From assembly GCA_043768625.1 (NCBI GenBank), contig JAYVKG010000225.1, forward strand, positions 1 to 27,808: a stretch of 27,808 nucleotides of DNA, given 5' to 3'. Below are positions 1-7,959 of this stretch, piece by piece. A model generated the notes under the pieces. That model ran no database searches, was not told the DNA's origin, and saw nothing but the letters and a program-made list of their open reading frames with translations. The position numbers were made by a program, and so were the translations under genes. Every line of letters starts with the position of its first letter. Position 1 is the first letter of the stretch. The DNA comes from UKL13-2 sp043768625. GTDB taxonomy: Bacteria > Pseudomonadota > Gammaproteobacteria > Burkholderiales > Usitatibacteraceae.

Positions 1-956
1 TCCGCCAGCAGGGGGCGCGCCATCGACACCATGTCGGCACAACCGTCAGCGATGATTTTTTCGGCGACATCGGGAGCATTGATGCGATTGGTGGTGATGA
101 GCGGAATGCCCACCTCACCTTTGAGTTTTTTTGTTACCCACGCGAATGCACCGCGCGGCACTGAAGTGGCGATAGTCGGCACCCGCGCCTCATGCCAGCC
201 GATGCCGGTATTGATCATGGTGGCGCCGGCTTTCTCGATGGCCTTGGCGAGAATCACCACTTCATCCCACGACTGTCCGTCGGGAATCAGATCGAGCATC
301 GACAGGCGATAGATGATGATGAAATCTTTGCCTACCGCCGCGCGCATCCGTGTGACGATTTCGACGGGCAGCCGCATTCGATTTTGATAGCTGCCACCCC
401 ACGCATCGGTGCGCTGGTTGGTGTGCGCGACCAGAAATTCGTTGATGAAATAGCCTTCCGAACCCATTACTTCAACGCCATCGTAGCCGCCTTCGCGGGC
501 CAGCTTGCCGGCGCGCACAAAGCACCTGATTTGCCGCTCGATGCCACCGACCGAAAGTGCCCGTGGCGTAAACGGCGTGATCGGCGATTTGATACGCGAG
601 GGCGCCACCGAAAACGGACTGTAGCCGTAGCGGCCAGCGTGCAGGATCTGCAGTGCGATCTTGCCGCCGTCGGCGTGCACGGCATCGGTGATGATTTTGT
701 GGCTGCGTGCAGCGCTGGAGGACGCAAGGCGCGACCCGAATGGGGATAGCCAGCCCTCAATATTGGGCGCGAAGCCGCCGGTCACTATGAGCCCCACGCC
801 GCCGCGCGCACGTTCGGCAAAATAGGCGGCGAGCTTGGGAAAATCCTTTACCTTGTCTTCAAGCCCTGTATGCATCGATCCCATCAGGACGCGGTTTTTG
901 AGCGTGGTAAAACCGAGATCGAGTGGGGCTAGCAGGTGCGGATAGGATGATGTCAA
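1..956 (-). CDS. fadH: 2,4-dienoyl-CoA reductase (NADPH), FadH type; 3' part outside window
   Basis: Old-yellow-enzyme family flavoenzyme that reduces 2,4-dienoyl-CoA intermediates during beta-oxidation of unsaturated fatty acids. About 318 residues are visible and correspond to the N-terminal FMN TIM barrel. The rest of the roughly 670-residue family length, including the 4Fe-4S cysteines and FAD/NADPH domains, lies beyond the left edge. The segment GSEGYFINEFL carries Tyr169 and GIGWHEARVPTIA carries His255. These match the catalytic Tyr166/His252 pair of E. coli FadH with a constant offset of three. The barrel ends with the family-typical MVSMARPLLA. The start is a TTG at 956-954 preceded by GGAG at a 6-nt spacing; the next in-frame ATG would cut into the conserved KNRVLMGSMHTGLE segment. 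Related trimethylamine or NADH:flavin oxidoreductases share the fold, but the Tyr/His signature favours FadH. Confidence 0.88.
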   Translation of the reverse strand, partial: MTSSYPHLLAPLDLGFTTLKNRVLMGSMHTGLEDKVKDFPKLAAYFAERARGGVGLIVTGGFAPNIEGWLSPFGSRLASSSAARSHKIITDAVHADGGKIALQILHAGRYGYSPFSVAPSRIKSPITPFTPRALSVGGIERQIRCFVRAGKLAREGGYDGVEVMGSEGYFINEFLVAHTNQRTDAWGGSYQNRMRLPVEIVTRMRAAVGKDFIIIYRLSMLDLIPDGQSWDEVVILAKAIEKAGATMINTGIGWHEARVPTIATSVPRGAFAWVTKKLKGEVGIPLITTNRINAPDVAEKIIADGCADMVSMARPLLA

Positions 957-1009
957 GTTCGGCTCCGGGAGAAGGTTGGTAGGCAATTTGCCATCGCCGT
1001 TGCGTTGCT

Positions 1010-1041
1010 ATGAAAACGAAAACGGCCACCGAAGCAGCCGT
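1010..1041 (-). terminator. Rho-independent terminator after sucCD
   Basis: Read on the minus strand, ACGGCTGC-TTCG-GTGGCCGT forms an 8-bp stem, two pairs being G-U, closed by a C(UUCG)G tetraloop. It is followed by a T-rich run (TTTCGTTTTC). It lies 24 nt past the sucD stop and before the fadH start, so it should separate sucCD transcription from fadH. Confidence 0.75.
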
Positions 1042-1064
1042 GTCCTGATAGTTGTGATCGACGA

Positions 1065-1940
1065 CTAAAGCACCGACTTCAGTAATCGCCCCATGTCAGC
1101 AGGGTTTTTCGTCACTTTGATTCCACACTCTTCCATCACCGCCAATTTTTCCTGCGCCGTTCCCTTGCCGCCGGAAATGATGGCTCCCGCGTGACCCATC
1201 CGTTTGCCCGGCGGGGCTGTCACACCCGCAATGAAGCCGATTACCGGCTTTTTCATGTGGTCTTTCATCCAGCGTGCGCAGGTTTCCTCTGCATCACCGC
1301 CGATTTCGCCGACCATGATCACAGCATCGGTTTCCGGATCGTCGTTGAACAGTTTCATCACGTCAAGATGCTTCAAGCCATTTACCGGATCACCGCCAAT
1401 ACCGACGCAGGTGGATTGACCGAGGCCCAGATCCATCAGTTGTCCGACGGCTTCATACGTCAGCGTGCCGGAACGCGACACCACACCGATACGGCCTTTC
1501 TTGTGAATGTGGCCCGGCATGATGCCAATTTTTATTTCATCCGGCGTAATCACGCCGGGGCAATTGGGTCCGATCAGGATGGTCGCTTTGCCCTGCATTT
1601 TTTGGCGCGTACGAATCATGTCGCGCACCGGAATGCCTTCAGTTATACAGATCACCAATTCCAAACCGGCATCAACCGCTTCATCGATGGCGGCGGCGGC
1701 AAATGGCGGCGGCACGTAAATTACCGATGCGGTAGCACCGGTCTGGCTGACCGCCTCTGCAACGCTTTCAAAAATCGGAATGCCCTCGTAGCTCTGGCCA
1801 CCTTTTTTTGGCGTCACCCCCGCCACAAAGCAATTCGCGCCGTTCGCGTAATCCTTGCACATCTTGGTGTGAAACATACCGGTCTTGCCGGTGATGCCCT
1901 GGGTAATCACTTTGGTGTTTTTATTGATGAGTATTGACAT
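1065..1940 (-). CDS. sucD: Succinyl-CoA synthetase (ADP-forming) alpha subunit
   Basis: Alpha subunit of succinate-CoA ligase, the substrate-level phosphorylation step of the TCA cycle, acting as an alpha/beta complex in the cytosol. At 291 residues it is full length. The N-terminal CoA-binding Rossmann domain begins ILINKNTKVITQGITGKTG. The ligase domain has GPNCPGVI and VSRSGTLTYE. The phosphorylated active-site histidine is His250 in MGHAGAIISGG, with downstream GTAQEKL. The gene starts 2 nt after the sucC stop, so the two are translationally coupled. A terminator follows at once. Nothing unusual is seen. Confidence 0.97.
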   Translation of the reverse strand: MSILINKNTKVITQGITGKTGMFHTKMCKDYANGANCFVAGVTPKKGGQSYEGIPIFESVAEAVSQTGATASVIYVPPPFAAAAIDEAVDAGLELVICITEGIPVRDMIRTRQKMQGKATILIGPNCPGVITPDEIKIGIMPGHIHKKGRIGVVSRSGTLTYEAVGQLMDLGLGQSTCVGIGGDPVNGLKHLDVMKLFNDDPETDAVIMVGEIGGDAEETCARWMKDHMKKPVIGFIAGVTAPPGKRMGHAGAIISGGKGTAQEKLAVMEECGIKVTKNPADMGRLLKSVL

Positions 1941-1942
1941 GA

Positions 1943-3121
1943 TTATTTTCCTGCCTTGAATTTTGCCGCCGCCGCGACCACCCGCTCCGCCGCTTCAGCC
2001 ATATTGTTCGCAGAGATAATCGGCAAGCCCGAATCGGCCAGCAGCTTTCTGCCCAATTCTTCGTTAGTGCCTTTCATGCGCACCACCAGCGGCACCGTCA
2101 ATTTCACTTCGCGGGCAGCAGTAATCACGCCATTGGCAATCACGTCGCATTTCATGATGCCGCCGAAGATGTTGACCAGGATCGCGGACAGATTTGGATT
2201 TTTCAGCATGATCTTGAAAGCTTCGGTCACTTTCTCGGCGGTGGCACCGCCGCCTACATCTAGGAAATTTGCCGGCGACCCGCCGTAGAGCTTGATCACA
2301 TCCATCGTCGCCATCGCCAACCCTGCACCGTTGACCAGGCAGCCAATATCGCCGTCGAGCGAGATGTAGGTGAGGTCGAATTTCGAGGCTTCGATTTCCG
2401 CCGGATCTTCTTCGTCCAGATCGCGCATTGCGACAATTTCGGGGTGGCGGTAAAGCGCGTTGGAATCAAAGTTGAGTTTTGCGTCGAGCGCCAGCACCTC
2501 GTTGTTGCCGGTGTAGATGAGCGGATTGATTTCGGCCAGCGAGCAGTCGCAGTCGTCGAATGCCTTGTAGAGGGACTGCATGAAGCCGCGCGCTTGCGCC
2601 ACCGCAACATCGGGTACGCCAATTTTTCTCGCCACATTGTCAGCTTCGGCGTCGGATAATCCCATCAGCGGATCGATCGCCACCTTGAAAATTTTCTCCG
2701 GCGTGTGTTCGGCCACCTGTTCGATGTCCATCCCGCCTTCGCTCGACGCCATCAGGGTCACCCGCTGAGTGACGCGATCCACCACCATGCCGACGTAAAG
2801 CTCTTTTTTGATATCCGCACCCTCTTCCACCAACAGACGTTTCACAAGTGTGCCTTGAGGGCCGGTCTGATGGGTGATTAGCGTCATGCCCAGTATTGCG
2901 GCAGCATATTCACGAACCTGGTCAATTGATTTGGCGACCTTGACGCCGCCACCCTTGCCACGACCGCCGGCATGAATCTGTGCCTTGACGACCCACACCT
3001 TGCCGCCAAGCGATTCTGCCGCCTTGACCGCTTCGTCGACCGAGAAACACGCCACGCCGCGCGGTGTGGCAACGCCGTATTTGCGCAAGATTTCCTTGCC
3101 CTGGTATTCATGAACGTTCAT
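1943..3121 (-). CDS. sucC: Succinyl-CoA synthetase (ADP-forming) beta subunit
   Basis: Beta subunit of succinate-CoA ligase, carrying the ATP-grasp nucleotide site and the SucD partner surface. With the ATG at 3121 the protein is 392 residues and begins MNVHEYQGKEIL, the standard family start. An in-frame TTG at 3154 would add 11 residues that the family lacks, so I rejected it. Visible features are the N-terminal ATP-grasp region (KAQIHAGGRGKGGGVK), the AEINPLIY segment that binds Mg-nucleotide, and the C-terminal flavodoxin-like ligase domain (LDVGGGAT, LVNIFGGIMKCD). It is the first gene of the sucCD operon. No clear sigma-70 promoter could be picked in the short gap upstream. Confidence 0.97.
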   Translation of the reverse strand: MNVHEYQGKEILRKYGVATPRGVACFSVDEAVKAAESLGGKVWVVKAQIHAGGRGKGGGVKVAKSIDQVREYAAAILGMTLITHQTGPQGTLVKRLLVEEGADIKKELYVGMVVDRVTQRVTLMASSEGGMDIEQVAEHTPEKIFKVAIDPLMGLSDAEADNVARKIGVPDVAVAQARGFMQSLYKAFDDCDCSLAEINPLIYTGNNEVLALDAKLNFDSNALYRHPEIVAMRDLDEEDPAEIEASKFDLTYISLDGDIGCLVNGAGLAMATMDVIKLYGGSPANFLDVGGGATAEKVTEAFKIMLKNPNLSAILVNIFGGIMKCDVIANGVITAAREVKLTVPLVVRMKGTNEELGRKLLADSGLPIISANNMAEAAERVVAAAAKFKAGK

Positions 3122-3218
3122 GGATGCTGACTCTCTGCGTTGGAGGGAAAACAATCGGTCGACATGGTCGTGAAATGGTACTTCGCTATGTTACCAGTGC
3201 TGTCCGCTAACACCTGCC

Positions 3219-3794
3219 TCAATGGTTATCGGGCTCGGTGCAGGATGACGCGACCGGCTGTTGTCCCCGATACCACTGCGGATAGAAACGCGCCACTGCA
3301 GGGGCAGTAACCGCCAACGCATGGCAGCGATCAAGCTGAAAAGGCCGGTTGCCAGCTGCCTGCAGGGCCTGTCCGGCAACGGTTTGAAACGCGGTGGTGG
3401 CGACAATGCCCACCAGATCGGTGAGGTGTGTGCAGCCGCGCGTGCCACCGAAGAGTTTTTTTACATGACTGCTGAAACCAGGTCGGATCGCCAACCCAAT
3501 CAATTTTTTGTAGTCGGGTGTGATCTGATTGCATTGACCGGCATACGGCATCGCGTCGGTGACTGCTTCCGCATCGACGATGGTTAGTGTGCGGTCTACG
3601 GTTATCCGCAGCCACATCGAATGAATCGGTTCTCCCGCCGCACGCTGGCCGCTGGCGAGGTTGAAGTCGACATCCTTCGTGTCATGAAGATGCCCTTCAA
3701 TATCAAACCCGCCGTCGTCGCGTTTATATCCGCGAACGGAAATATTGCGATGGTGTAAAGGCTGGCGCAGCGCGGCGGGGGTGGAAAGTGGCAT
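3219..3794 (-). CDS. DUF2889 family protein
   Basis: A 191-residue cytosolic-looking protein with no signal peptide or membrane span. The pattern is that of DUF2889, whose function is not established: N-terminal HHRNISVRGYKRDDGGFDIEG, then HDTKD, a central GCTHLTDL with Cys121/His123, and a C-terminal DRCHAL with Cys157/His158 followed by YPQWY. The paired Cys/His residues could bind a metal; that is inference. The ATG at 3794 is preferred over an in-frame TTG at 3809 because the extra five residues are not family-like. A TATAAT hexamer lies about 32 nt upstream, just past a strong hairpin. The stop is 97 nt before the sucC start on the same strand. Confidence 0.8.
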   Translation of the reverse strand: MPLSTPAALRQPLHHRNISVRGYKRDDGGFDIEGHLHDTKDVDFNLASGQRAAGEPIHSMWLRITVDRTLTIVDAEAVTDAMPYAGQCNQITPDYKKLIGLAIRPGFSSHVKKLFGGTRGCTHLTDLVGIVATTAFQTVAGQALQAAGNRPFQLDRCHALAVTAPAVARFYPQWYRGQQPVASSCTEPDNH

Positions 3795-3825
3795 GGTGCT
3801 AACTGGCAAAACGGCAGATAACGGT

Positions 3826-3831
3826 ATTATA
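3826..3831 (-). promoter_or_regulatory. Candidate -10 box (TATAAT) for the DUF2889 gene
   Basis: A perfect TATAAT on the minus strand, placed so transcription would start about 25 nt before the ATG at 3794. No recognisable -35 exists: at 17-bp spacing the -35 position falls inside the adjacent GC-rich hairpin. Confidence 0.35.
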
Positions 3832-3837
3832 GAAACG

Positions 3838-3863
3838 AAGAGCGCGCCGTGCGGCGCGCTCTT
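3838..3863 (-). terminator. Perfect 12-bp palindromic hairpin after the kinase gene
   Basis: AAGAGCGCGCCG and its exact reverse complement are separated by two bases, so the practical loop is larger. It lies 19 nt past the kinase stop and is followed on the minus strand by CGTTTCTATAAT, a poor U-tract. It is probably the terminator of the kinase transcript, and may work in both directions. Confidence 0.6.
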
Positions 3864-3882
3864 GTAATGCAGATGCGCACAC

Positions 3883-6432
3883 TCAGCCTATTTGCCGGTA
3901 AGTGCGGATAGCGGCGGCAAATTCAGCACCCGTCTGGAAGCGTTCTTCAAATTTTTTCGCCAGCGCCATATCGATCAGATCGGTCATGTACTCGGGCAAC
4001 GCGGGGTTGAATTCACGGATATTCGGATGCGGCTCGTTGGCAATTGCAAACATGAGTTGGGTCATTGATTCGCCTTCAAATGGCAGGCGCCCGCAACACA
4101 TTTGATAGAGCATTACACCGAGCGAGAACAAATCAGAGCGGCCGTCAATTTTCTTGCCCGCCAATTGCTCGGGCGACATGTATGAAGGCGTACCCAATAC
4201 CATGCCGGTTTTGGTTTTGGATGAATCGGTCACGCGGGCGATACCAAAGTCGGTAATTTTTGCGGTATCGGTATCGGCGTCATACATGATGTTGGCGGGC
4301 TTGATATCGCGGTGCACGATGTTGAGTTTATGTGCGTGGTCAAGGCCGCCGGCTATACGTTCGACGATCGACAACACTTTTTCAAACGGCAACAGATTGG
4401 GGTTTTTGGTAAAAGGTGCCAGATCCTTGCCCTTCAAAAATTCCATCGCGATAAACGCCAGGTCGTGTTCTTCACCGGCGTCGTAAATTTTTACAATGCA
4501 GGGATGGTCAAGTTTGCCGGCTGATTCTGCTTCACGGAAAAAACGATCTTTCGCCTCCTGCAGCTCGTCGCCTTCAAACTCCATGGCAAGCGCCATGGTT
4601 TTAATTGCAACCTCGCGGCCAATTTTTGGGTCTTTACCGAGGTAAACCACGCCCATCGCACCTTTGCCGAGTTCCTTTTGCACCTGATAACGCCCCAGCA
4701 TGGGTTTCTCGCCGGTGGCAGAAATGGCCATCGTCGCCGCGGTCGAGCGTGCCGCCGACGAGCCACCGAGAATGATCGTTTCCGACATGATCTTGGCGCG
4801 ATTCATTCGATCCGCCACGTCGCGGAATTTGGGATTGTTCTGATGGATAAACGCAAAAGCGCTTTCGGCTTTATTGAACTGGCGACGCCGTTCAAAATCG
4901 AGCGCCAGCGAATAGACGTTTTCCATCAACTGCTCGTCCACCGGACATTTGCGGAATTTGTCGAACGCCATGTCAAGCTGGCCCTGCTGCTGAAAGGCGA
5001 GACCGAGCATGCGGTTTGATTCTGCACCGGAAGCTTCTGATTGTTCCTTGCCACGTTCAGTCATGAGGAAACGTTTGGTGGTGAGCAATAAATGGCCGAC
5101 CAGCAACAGCGCTGCCGACAGCATCAATTTCACCCAGATACTGGGCCCCATCATCAGGGCAAAATGGGTGCCGAGTAAGGCCAGAAAAATCACCAGCGTA
5201 AAGATAGCTGCCGGGCCGGCCCTAAGCCGCGGCAACAGCGCGATCAGATAAGCTGCAACAAGCACAAAGGCAAGCAATGACACCCAGAGCGTCCATCCCG
5301 GCGTGCGGAAAAAATGCTCTTTCAGAATGCTCGATACCGAATGCGAAAGTGCTTCAACCGGAGAAAGCACACCGATTGGCGTCACTTGCAGGCTGCCGAG
5401 GCCCGGCGCTGTCGCGCCAATCAGTACAATTTTGTCGGCGTATTTGGTTGCGGGAATTTTCCCGCTGATCACATCAAAAAATGAATCGACCGGAATCGCC
5501 GGCTTGTCATTAACGGATTTGTAAAAGTACGGGCGCATCAGCGCGCGATCATCGGTGAGGATGCGCAAATTGCCCAGTGAAACACTTTCACCGAGATTGA
5601 CGCGAATATCCTTGGCCCCCAGATTCAAGCTTTTCGCCGCCACCAGCATCGCCAGCGATGGATATTGCTGGCCGAAATAGTCAATGACGGTAATGTCCTG
5701 TCGCGCGCCGCCGTCGGTATCCAGATTGGGGCTTAAATGGCCGACCCCTGCTGCGACGGAGCCGATTTCGTCAATCGGAATATTGGGATTGGGCGCGGCA
5801 TAAACAAACTCGCCGCCTGAATTGGTGAAACCGCTAACGGCATTCCTGGCAATGAATTCCGGCAGCGCCTTATCCGGCTTGCCCGGTGGAGGATCAAAGA
5901 CGGTATCGAACAGCGACGCCAGTACCACATTGCCCGATTTTTTGACGCTTTCGGCCAACCGGCGGTCGGTGTTTAGCGCTTGTTCGGCCTCATACAAAAT
6001 CGGGCCAAATGCGGCAACTGCCGGGTTGATTGCCACTGGCGCGGTGGTCACACCCTCGGCGACGGCCGGAACGTTCTTGGCATAGACCTGCAACAGCTTG
6101 GTGATGTACAGCAGGCCCGGATCTTGTTGCGGCTCGAAATAAAATATGGTGCTGCCGATTACCTTGACCTTCGCGGCAGACAATTTGTCGATCATGGCCG
6201 CGTGAATATCGCGTGGCCATGGCCAGCGGCCAATATTTGCCAGGGACTGTTCATCGATTGCTATCACCGCGATGCGGTCGGAAGGCTGTTTTGATGTCGC
6301 CGACACGCCCCAGTCATAGGCTTTGGTTTCCAGCGCGTCAAAAAAATGTGTGGCCCGACTGAGCCCAAACACCAATAAGACAATCAGCAGCCCAAAAAAC
6401 CAGTCGGACGACCAGAATCCCGTTTTTTTCAT
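3883..6432 (-). CDS. CHASE2-domain membrane sensor Ser/Thr protein kinase
   Basis: An 849-residue receptor kinase. A single N-terminal membrane span (about 11-30) is followed by an extracytoplasmic CHASE2 sensor (about 35-370; RIAVIAIDEQSL, GRWPWPRD, KIVLIGATAPG). Three more spans follow (about 379-399, 407-425, 431-450). A cytoplasmic helical segment with TPR-like character (about 470-545; FQQQGQLDMAFDKF) leads to a Hanks-type kinase domain (580-835). The catalytic set is intact: glycine loop GKGAMGVV, Lys611 in VAIK, Asp709 in HRDIKPAN, Asp728 in DFG, and GTPSYMSPEQL. It should phosphorylate Ser/Thr on unknown targets in response to an unknown periplasmic signal. The start has a strong AGGGG ribosome site at 6 nt. 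It is transcribed alone. No phosphatase or FHA gene is adjacent. Confidence 0.93.
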   Translation of the reverse strand: MKKTGFWSSDWFFGLLIVLLVFGLSRATHFFDALETKAYDWGVSATSKQPSDRIAVIAIDEQSLANIGRWPWPRDIHAAMIDKLSAAKVKVIGSTIFYFEPQQDPGLLYITKLLQVYAKNVPAVAEGVTTAPVAINPAVAAFGPILYEAEQALNTDRRLAESVKKSGNVVLASLFDTVFDPPPGKPDKALPEFIARNAVSGFTNSGGEFVYAAPNPNIPIDEIGSVAAGVGHLSPNLDTDGGARQDITVIDYFGQQYPSLAMLVAAKSLNLGAKDIRVNLGESVSLGNLRILTDDRALMRPYFYKSVNDKPAIPVDSFFDVISGKIPATKYADKIVLIGATAPGLGSLQVTPIGVLSPVEALSHSVSSILKEHFFRTPGWTLWVSLLAFVLVAAYLIALLPRLRAGPAAIFTLVIFLALLGTHFALMMGPSIWVKLMLSAALLLVGHLLLTTKRFLMTERGKEQSEASGAESNRMLGLAFQQQGQLDMAFDKFRKCPVDEQLMENVYSLALDFERRRQFNKAESAFAFIHQNNPKFRDVADRMNRAKIMSETIILGGSSAARSTAATMAISATGEKPMLGRYQVQKELGKGAMGVVYLGKDPKIGREVAIKTMALAMEFEGDELQEAKDRFFREAESAGKLDHPCIVKIYDAGEEHDLAFIAMEFLKGKDLAPFTKNPNLLPFEKVLSIVERIAGGLDHAHKLNIVHRDIKPANIMYDADTDTAKITDFGIARVTDSSKTKTGMVLGTPSYMSPEQLAGKKIDGRSDLFSLGVMLYQMCCGRLPFEGESMTQLMFAIANEPHPNIREFNPALPEYMTDLIDMALAKKFEERFQTGAEFAAAIRTYRQIG

Positions 6433-6501
6433 TTTGTCCCCTTACTTCGAAAACGATAATCGCTCAGGTACTGGCAGAGATAGACTTTGGAGCAAAACGG
6501 G

Positions 6502-6530
6502 ATTGTAGCAAGAAAGCAAATCAGTCTCAT
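6502..6530 (-). promoter_or_regulatory. Candidate sigma-70 promoter for the CHASE2 kinase
   Basis: On the minus strand ATGAGA (-35, four of six matches) and TACAAT (-10, five of six) are 17 bp apart. They would give a 5' leader of about 60 nt ahead of the kinase ATG. Confidence 0.5.
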
Positions 6531-6621
6531 ACCGCATTCGCGTGATGGCTTATCTCAACTCCGCTGCCGGGCAGGGCGGGAATGACTCCAGTAGCAGCGC
6601 CAGGGTCGGGCCGGGATGCTG

Positions 6622-7554
6622 CTAGCTGCCGAACGCGGAACCGATCGCCAAAGCATGCGCCGACACAAATTCGCCAGCGGAAATTTTCTTGCCGTCTTCA
6701 TGCTTCAGTTTGGCAACTTCGATTTGTCCGCCTTGTGCCGTCACGAACAGCGACGACCCGCTCAACGCCGATATTTCTCCGGGTTTTCCCCTGACTGCCC
6801 CGAAAGTCCGAATCAGGTGTTTTTTGCTGCCGAACAGCTGCACCTTTTTGCCGCCCAGCGTGGTCCATGCACCCGGTGCCGGGTCGCAGCCACGTATGAG
6901 ATTGTGAATAAAGTCGACGTGATTGTTCCAGTTGACCTTTGCTTCCGCCGCGCGGCACCAGCCTTCGTAGCTGGCCTGCGATTCGTCTTGCGCGGTCTCG
7001 GTATGTTTACCCGCCACCACCAAATCAGCCGCTTCGAGCATCGCCGCGACGCCCAGCGGAAACAGCCGGTCGAAATACACCGTGCCCAGCGTGTCGTTGG
7101 CACTCACAGGCGTTTGCTTTTGTAGAACGAGTTCGCCTTCGTCGAGCCCATCGTTGGGCCTGAAGATGCTAAGGCCGGTGCTGGTCTCACCCCTGATGAT
7201 GGGCCAGTTGATCGAACTGGGGCCTCGATACTTCGGCAACAAGGAAGGGTGGAACTGAATCGTGCCGTGTTTGGGGATTTTCACAAAATCCTGCGGCGCA
7301 AATTGCAACACGAATGCCATGATCCCGATATCAACGTCGAGTGCCTTCATGGTGTCACGGGCCTGCGGGTCTTTGAGGGACGGAAACTGAAACACCCGCA
7401 GTCCTTTTTCCTGGGCGGCCACGCGCAGCACGTCGGGCTTGGCGTTTTCCTTTTCTGGCGCGCAAAATACGCCCGCGACTGTATCGCCTCGCGAAAGGAA
7501 GGCCTCTAATACGGCTTTACCGAAATCCTGCTGGCCGATGATTGCGATTTTCAT
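6622..7554 (-). CDS. Stand-alone formyltransferase, 10-formyl-THF dehydrogenase N-terminal-domain type
   Basis: A 310-residue protein of the methionyl-tRNA formyltransferase (Fmt) fold. The start MKIAIIGQQDFG, the FHPSLLPKYRG segment with His102, the NDGLDEGEL segment with Asp138, and the C-terminal YEGWCRAAEAKVNW and IHNLIRG segments resemble the hydrolase/formyltransferase domain of eukaryotic 10-formyltetrahydrofolate dehydrogenase more than bacterial Fmt. His and Asp occupy the positions of the catalytic pair in that family. A likely reaction is transfer or hydrolytic release of the formyl group of 10-formyl-THF, but the acceptor cannot be read from sequence. There is no attached carrier or aldehyde dehydrogenase domain. 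The ATG at 7554 is chosen over a GTG at 7581 because AAAGG lies 5 nt upstream. The gene is monocistronic. Confidence 0.82.
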   Translation of the reverse strand: MKIAIIGQQDFGKAVLEAFLSRGDTVAGVFCAPEKENAKPDVLRVAAQEKGLRVFQFPSLKDPQARDTMKALDVDIGIMAFVLQFAPQDFVKIPKHGTIQFHPSLLPKYRGPSSINWPIIRGETSTGLSIFRPNDGLDEGELVLQKQTPVSANDTLGTVYFDRLFPLGVAAMLEAADLVVAGKHTETAQDESQASYEGWCRAAEAKVNWNNHVDFIHNLIRGCDPAPGAWTTLGGKKVQLFGSKKHLIRTFGAVRGKPGEISALSGSSLFVTAQGGQIEVAKLKHEDGKKISAGEFVSAHALAIGSAFGS

Positions 7555-7959
7555 GGTTACCTTTGCAATTAACTGTTTCACTGTCGTCCCGCACGTAGTC
7601 AGGACCAGCCCTTCACCGAGTTACCCGACCCTATTTTCCCAAATTCAACGTAGCAAAGGCGTCCAGCCACAACGTGCAATCAAGCACAGCTCCGGTGTTG
7701 CGACAGACAGGCAAATGCTACCGCATACGGGATTGGGAAGCCGAGGCATTTACGAGATTTGTGATGATATCTTTCGTCCCGGTGCTTGACTTTTCTGACG
7801 TGAGGTTTGCCCAAGCCGCGCATTTTGGCGAGTCCACGCTTGGCATGCCGATTCGTTTTTCGTTGGTGCCGCGCAGGCAGGGTGCATGGGGCTCGCAGAG
7901 CAATGCATCAGGTTAGCCATTTCGGCTCTGCGCCGAACACGTTTTAATCCCGGCTGCAG
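7555..7959. other. Intergenic region without a convincing gene
   Basis: A 405-bp gap between the mgtE stop and the formyltransferase start, both on the minus strand. Short frames exist on both strands (for example 7674-7916 plus and 7718-7903 minus), but they lack ribosome sites, family-like composition or motifs. A small perfect hairpin, TTCGGC-TCTGC-GCCGAA, lies at 7921-7937 just after mgtE. It lacks a U-tract in the mgtE direction, so a terminator role is uncertain. The formyltransferase promoter must lie here but I could not choose one; TTGAAT with 17 bp to GGTAAC is only a weak candidate. Confidence 0.5.

Noticed and set aside
1191..1937. Long plus-strand open frame opposite sucD
   Set aside because: It is a mirror of the well-supported sucD gene, with no motif or ribosome site of its own.
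7674..7916. 80-codon plus-strand frame in the gap before the formyltransferase
   Set aside because: No ribosome site, no recognisable motif, and composition like intergenic DNA; a competing minus-strand frame covers the same bases.
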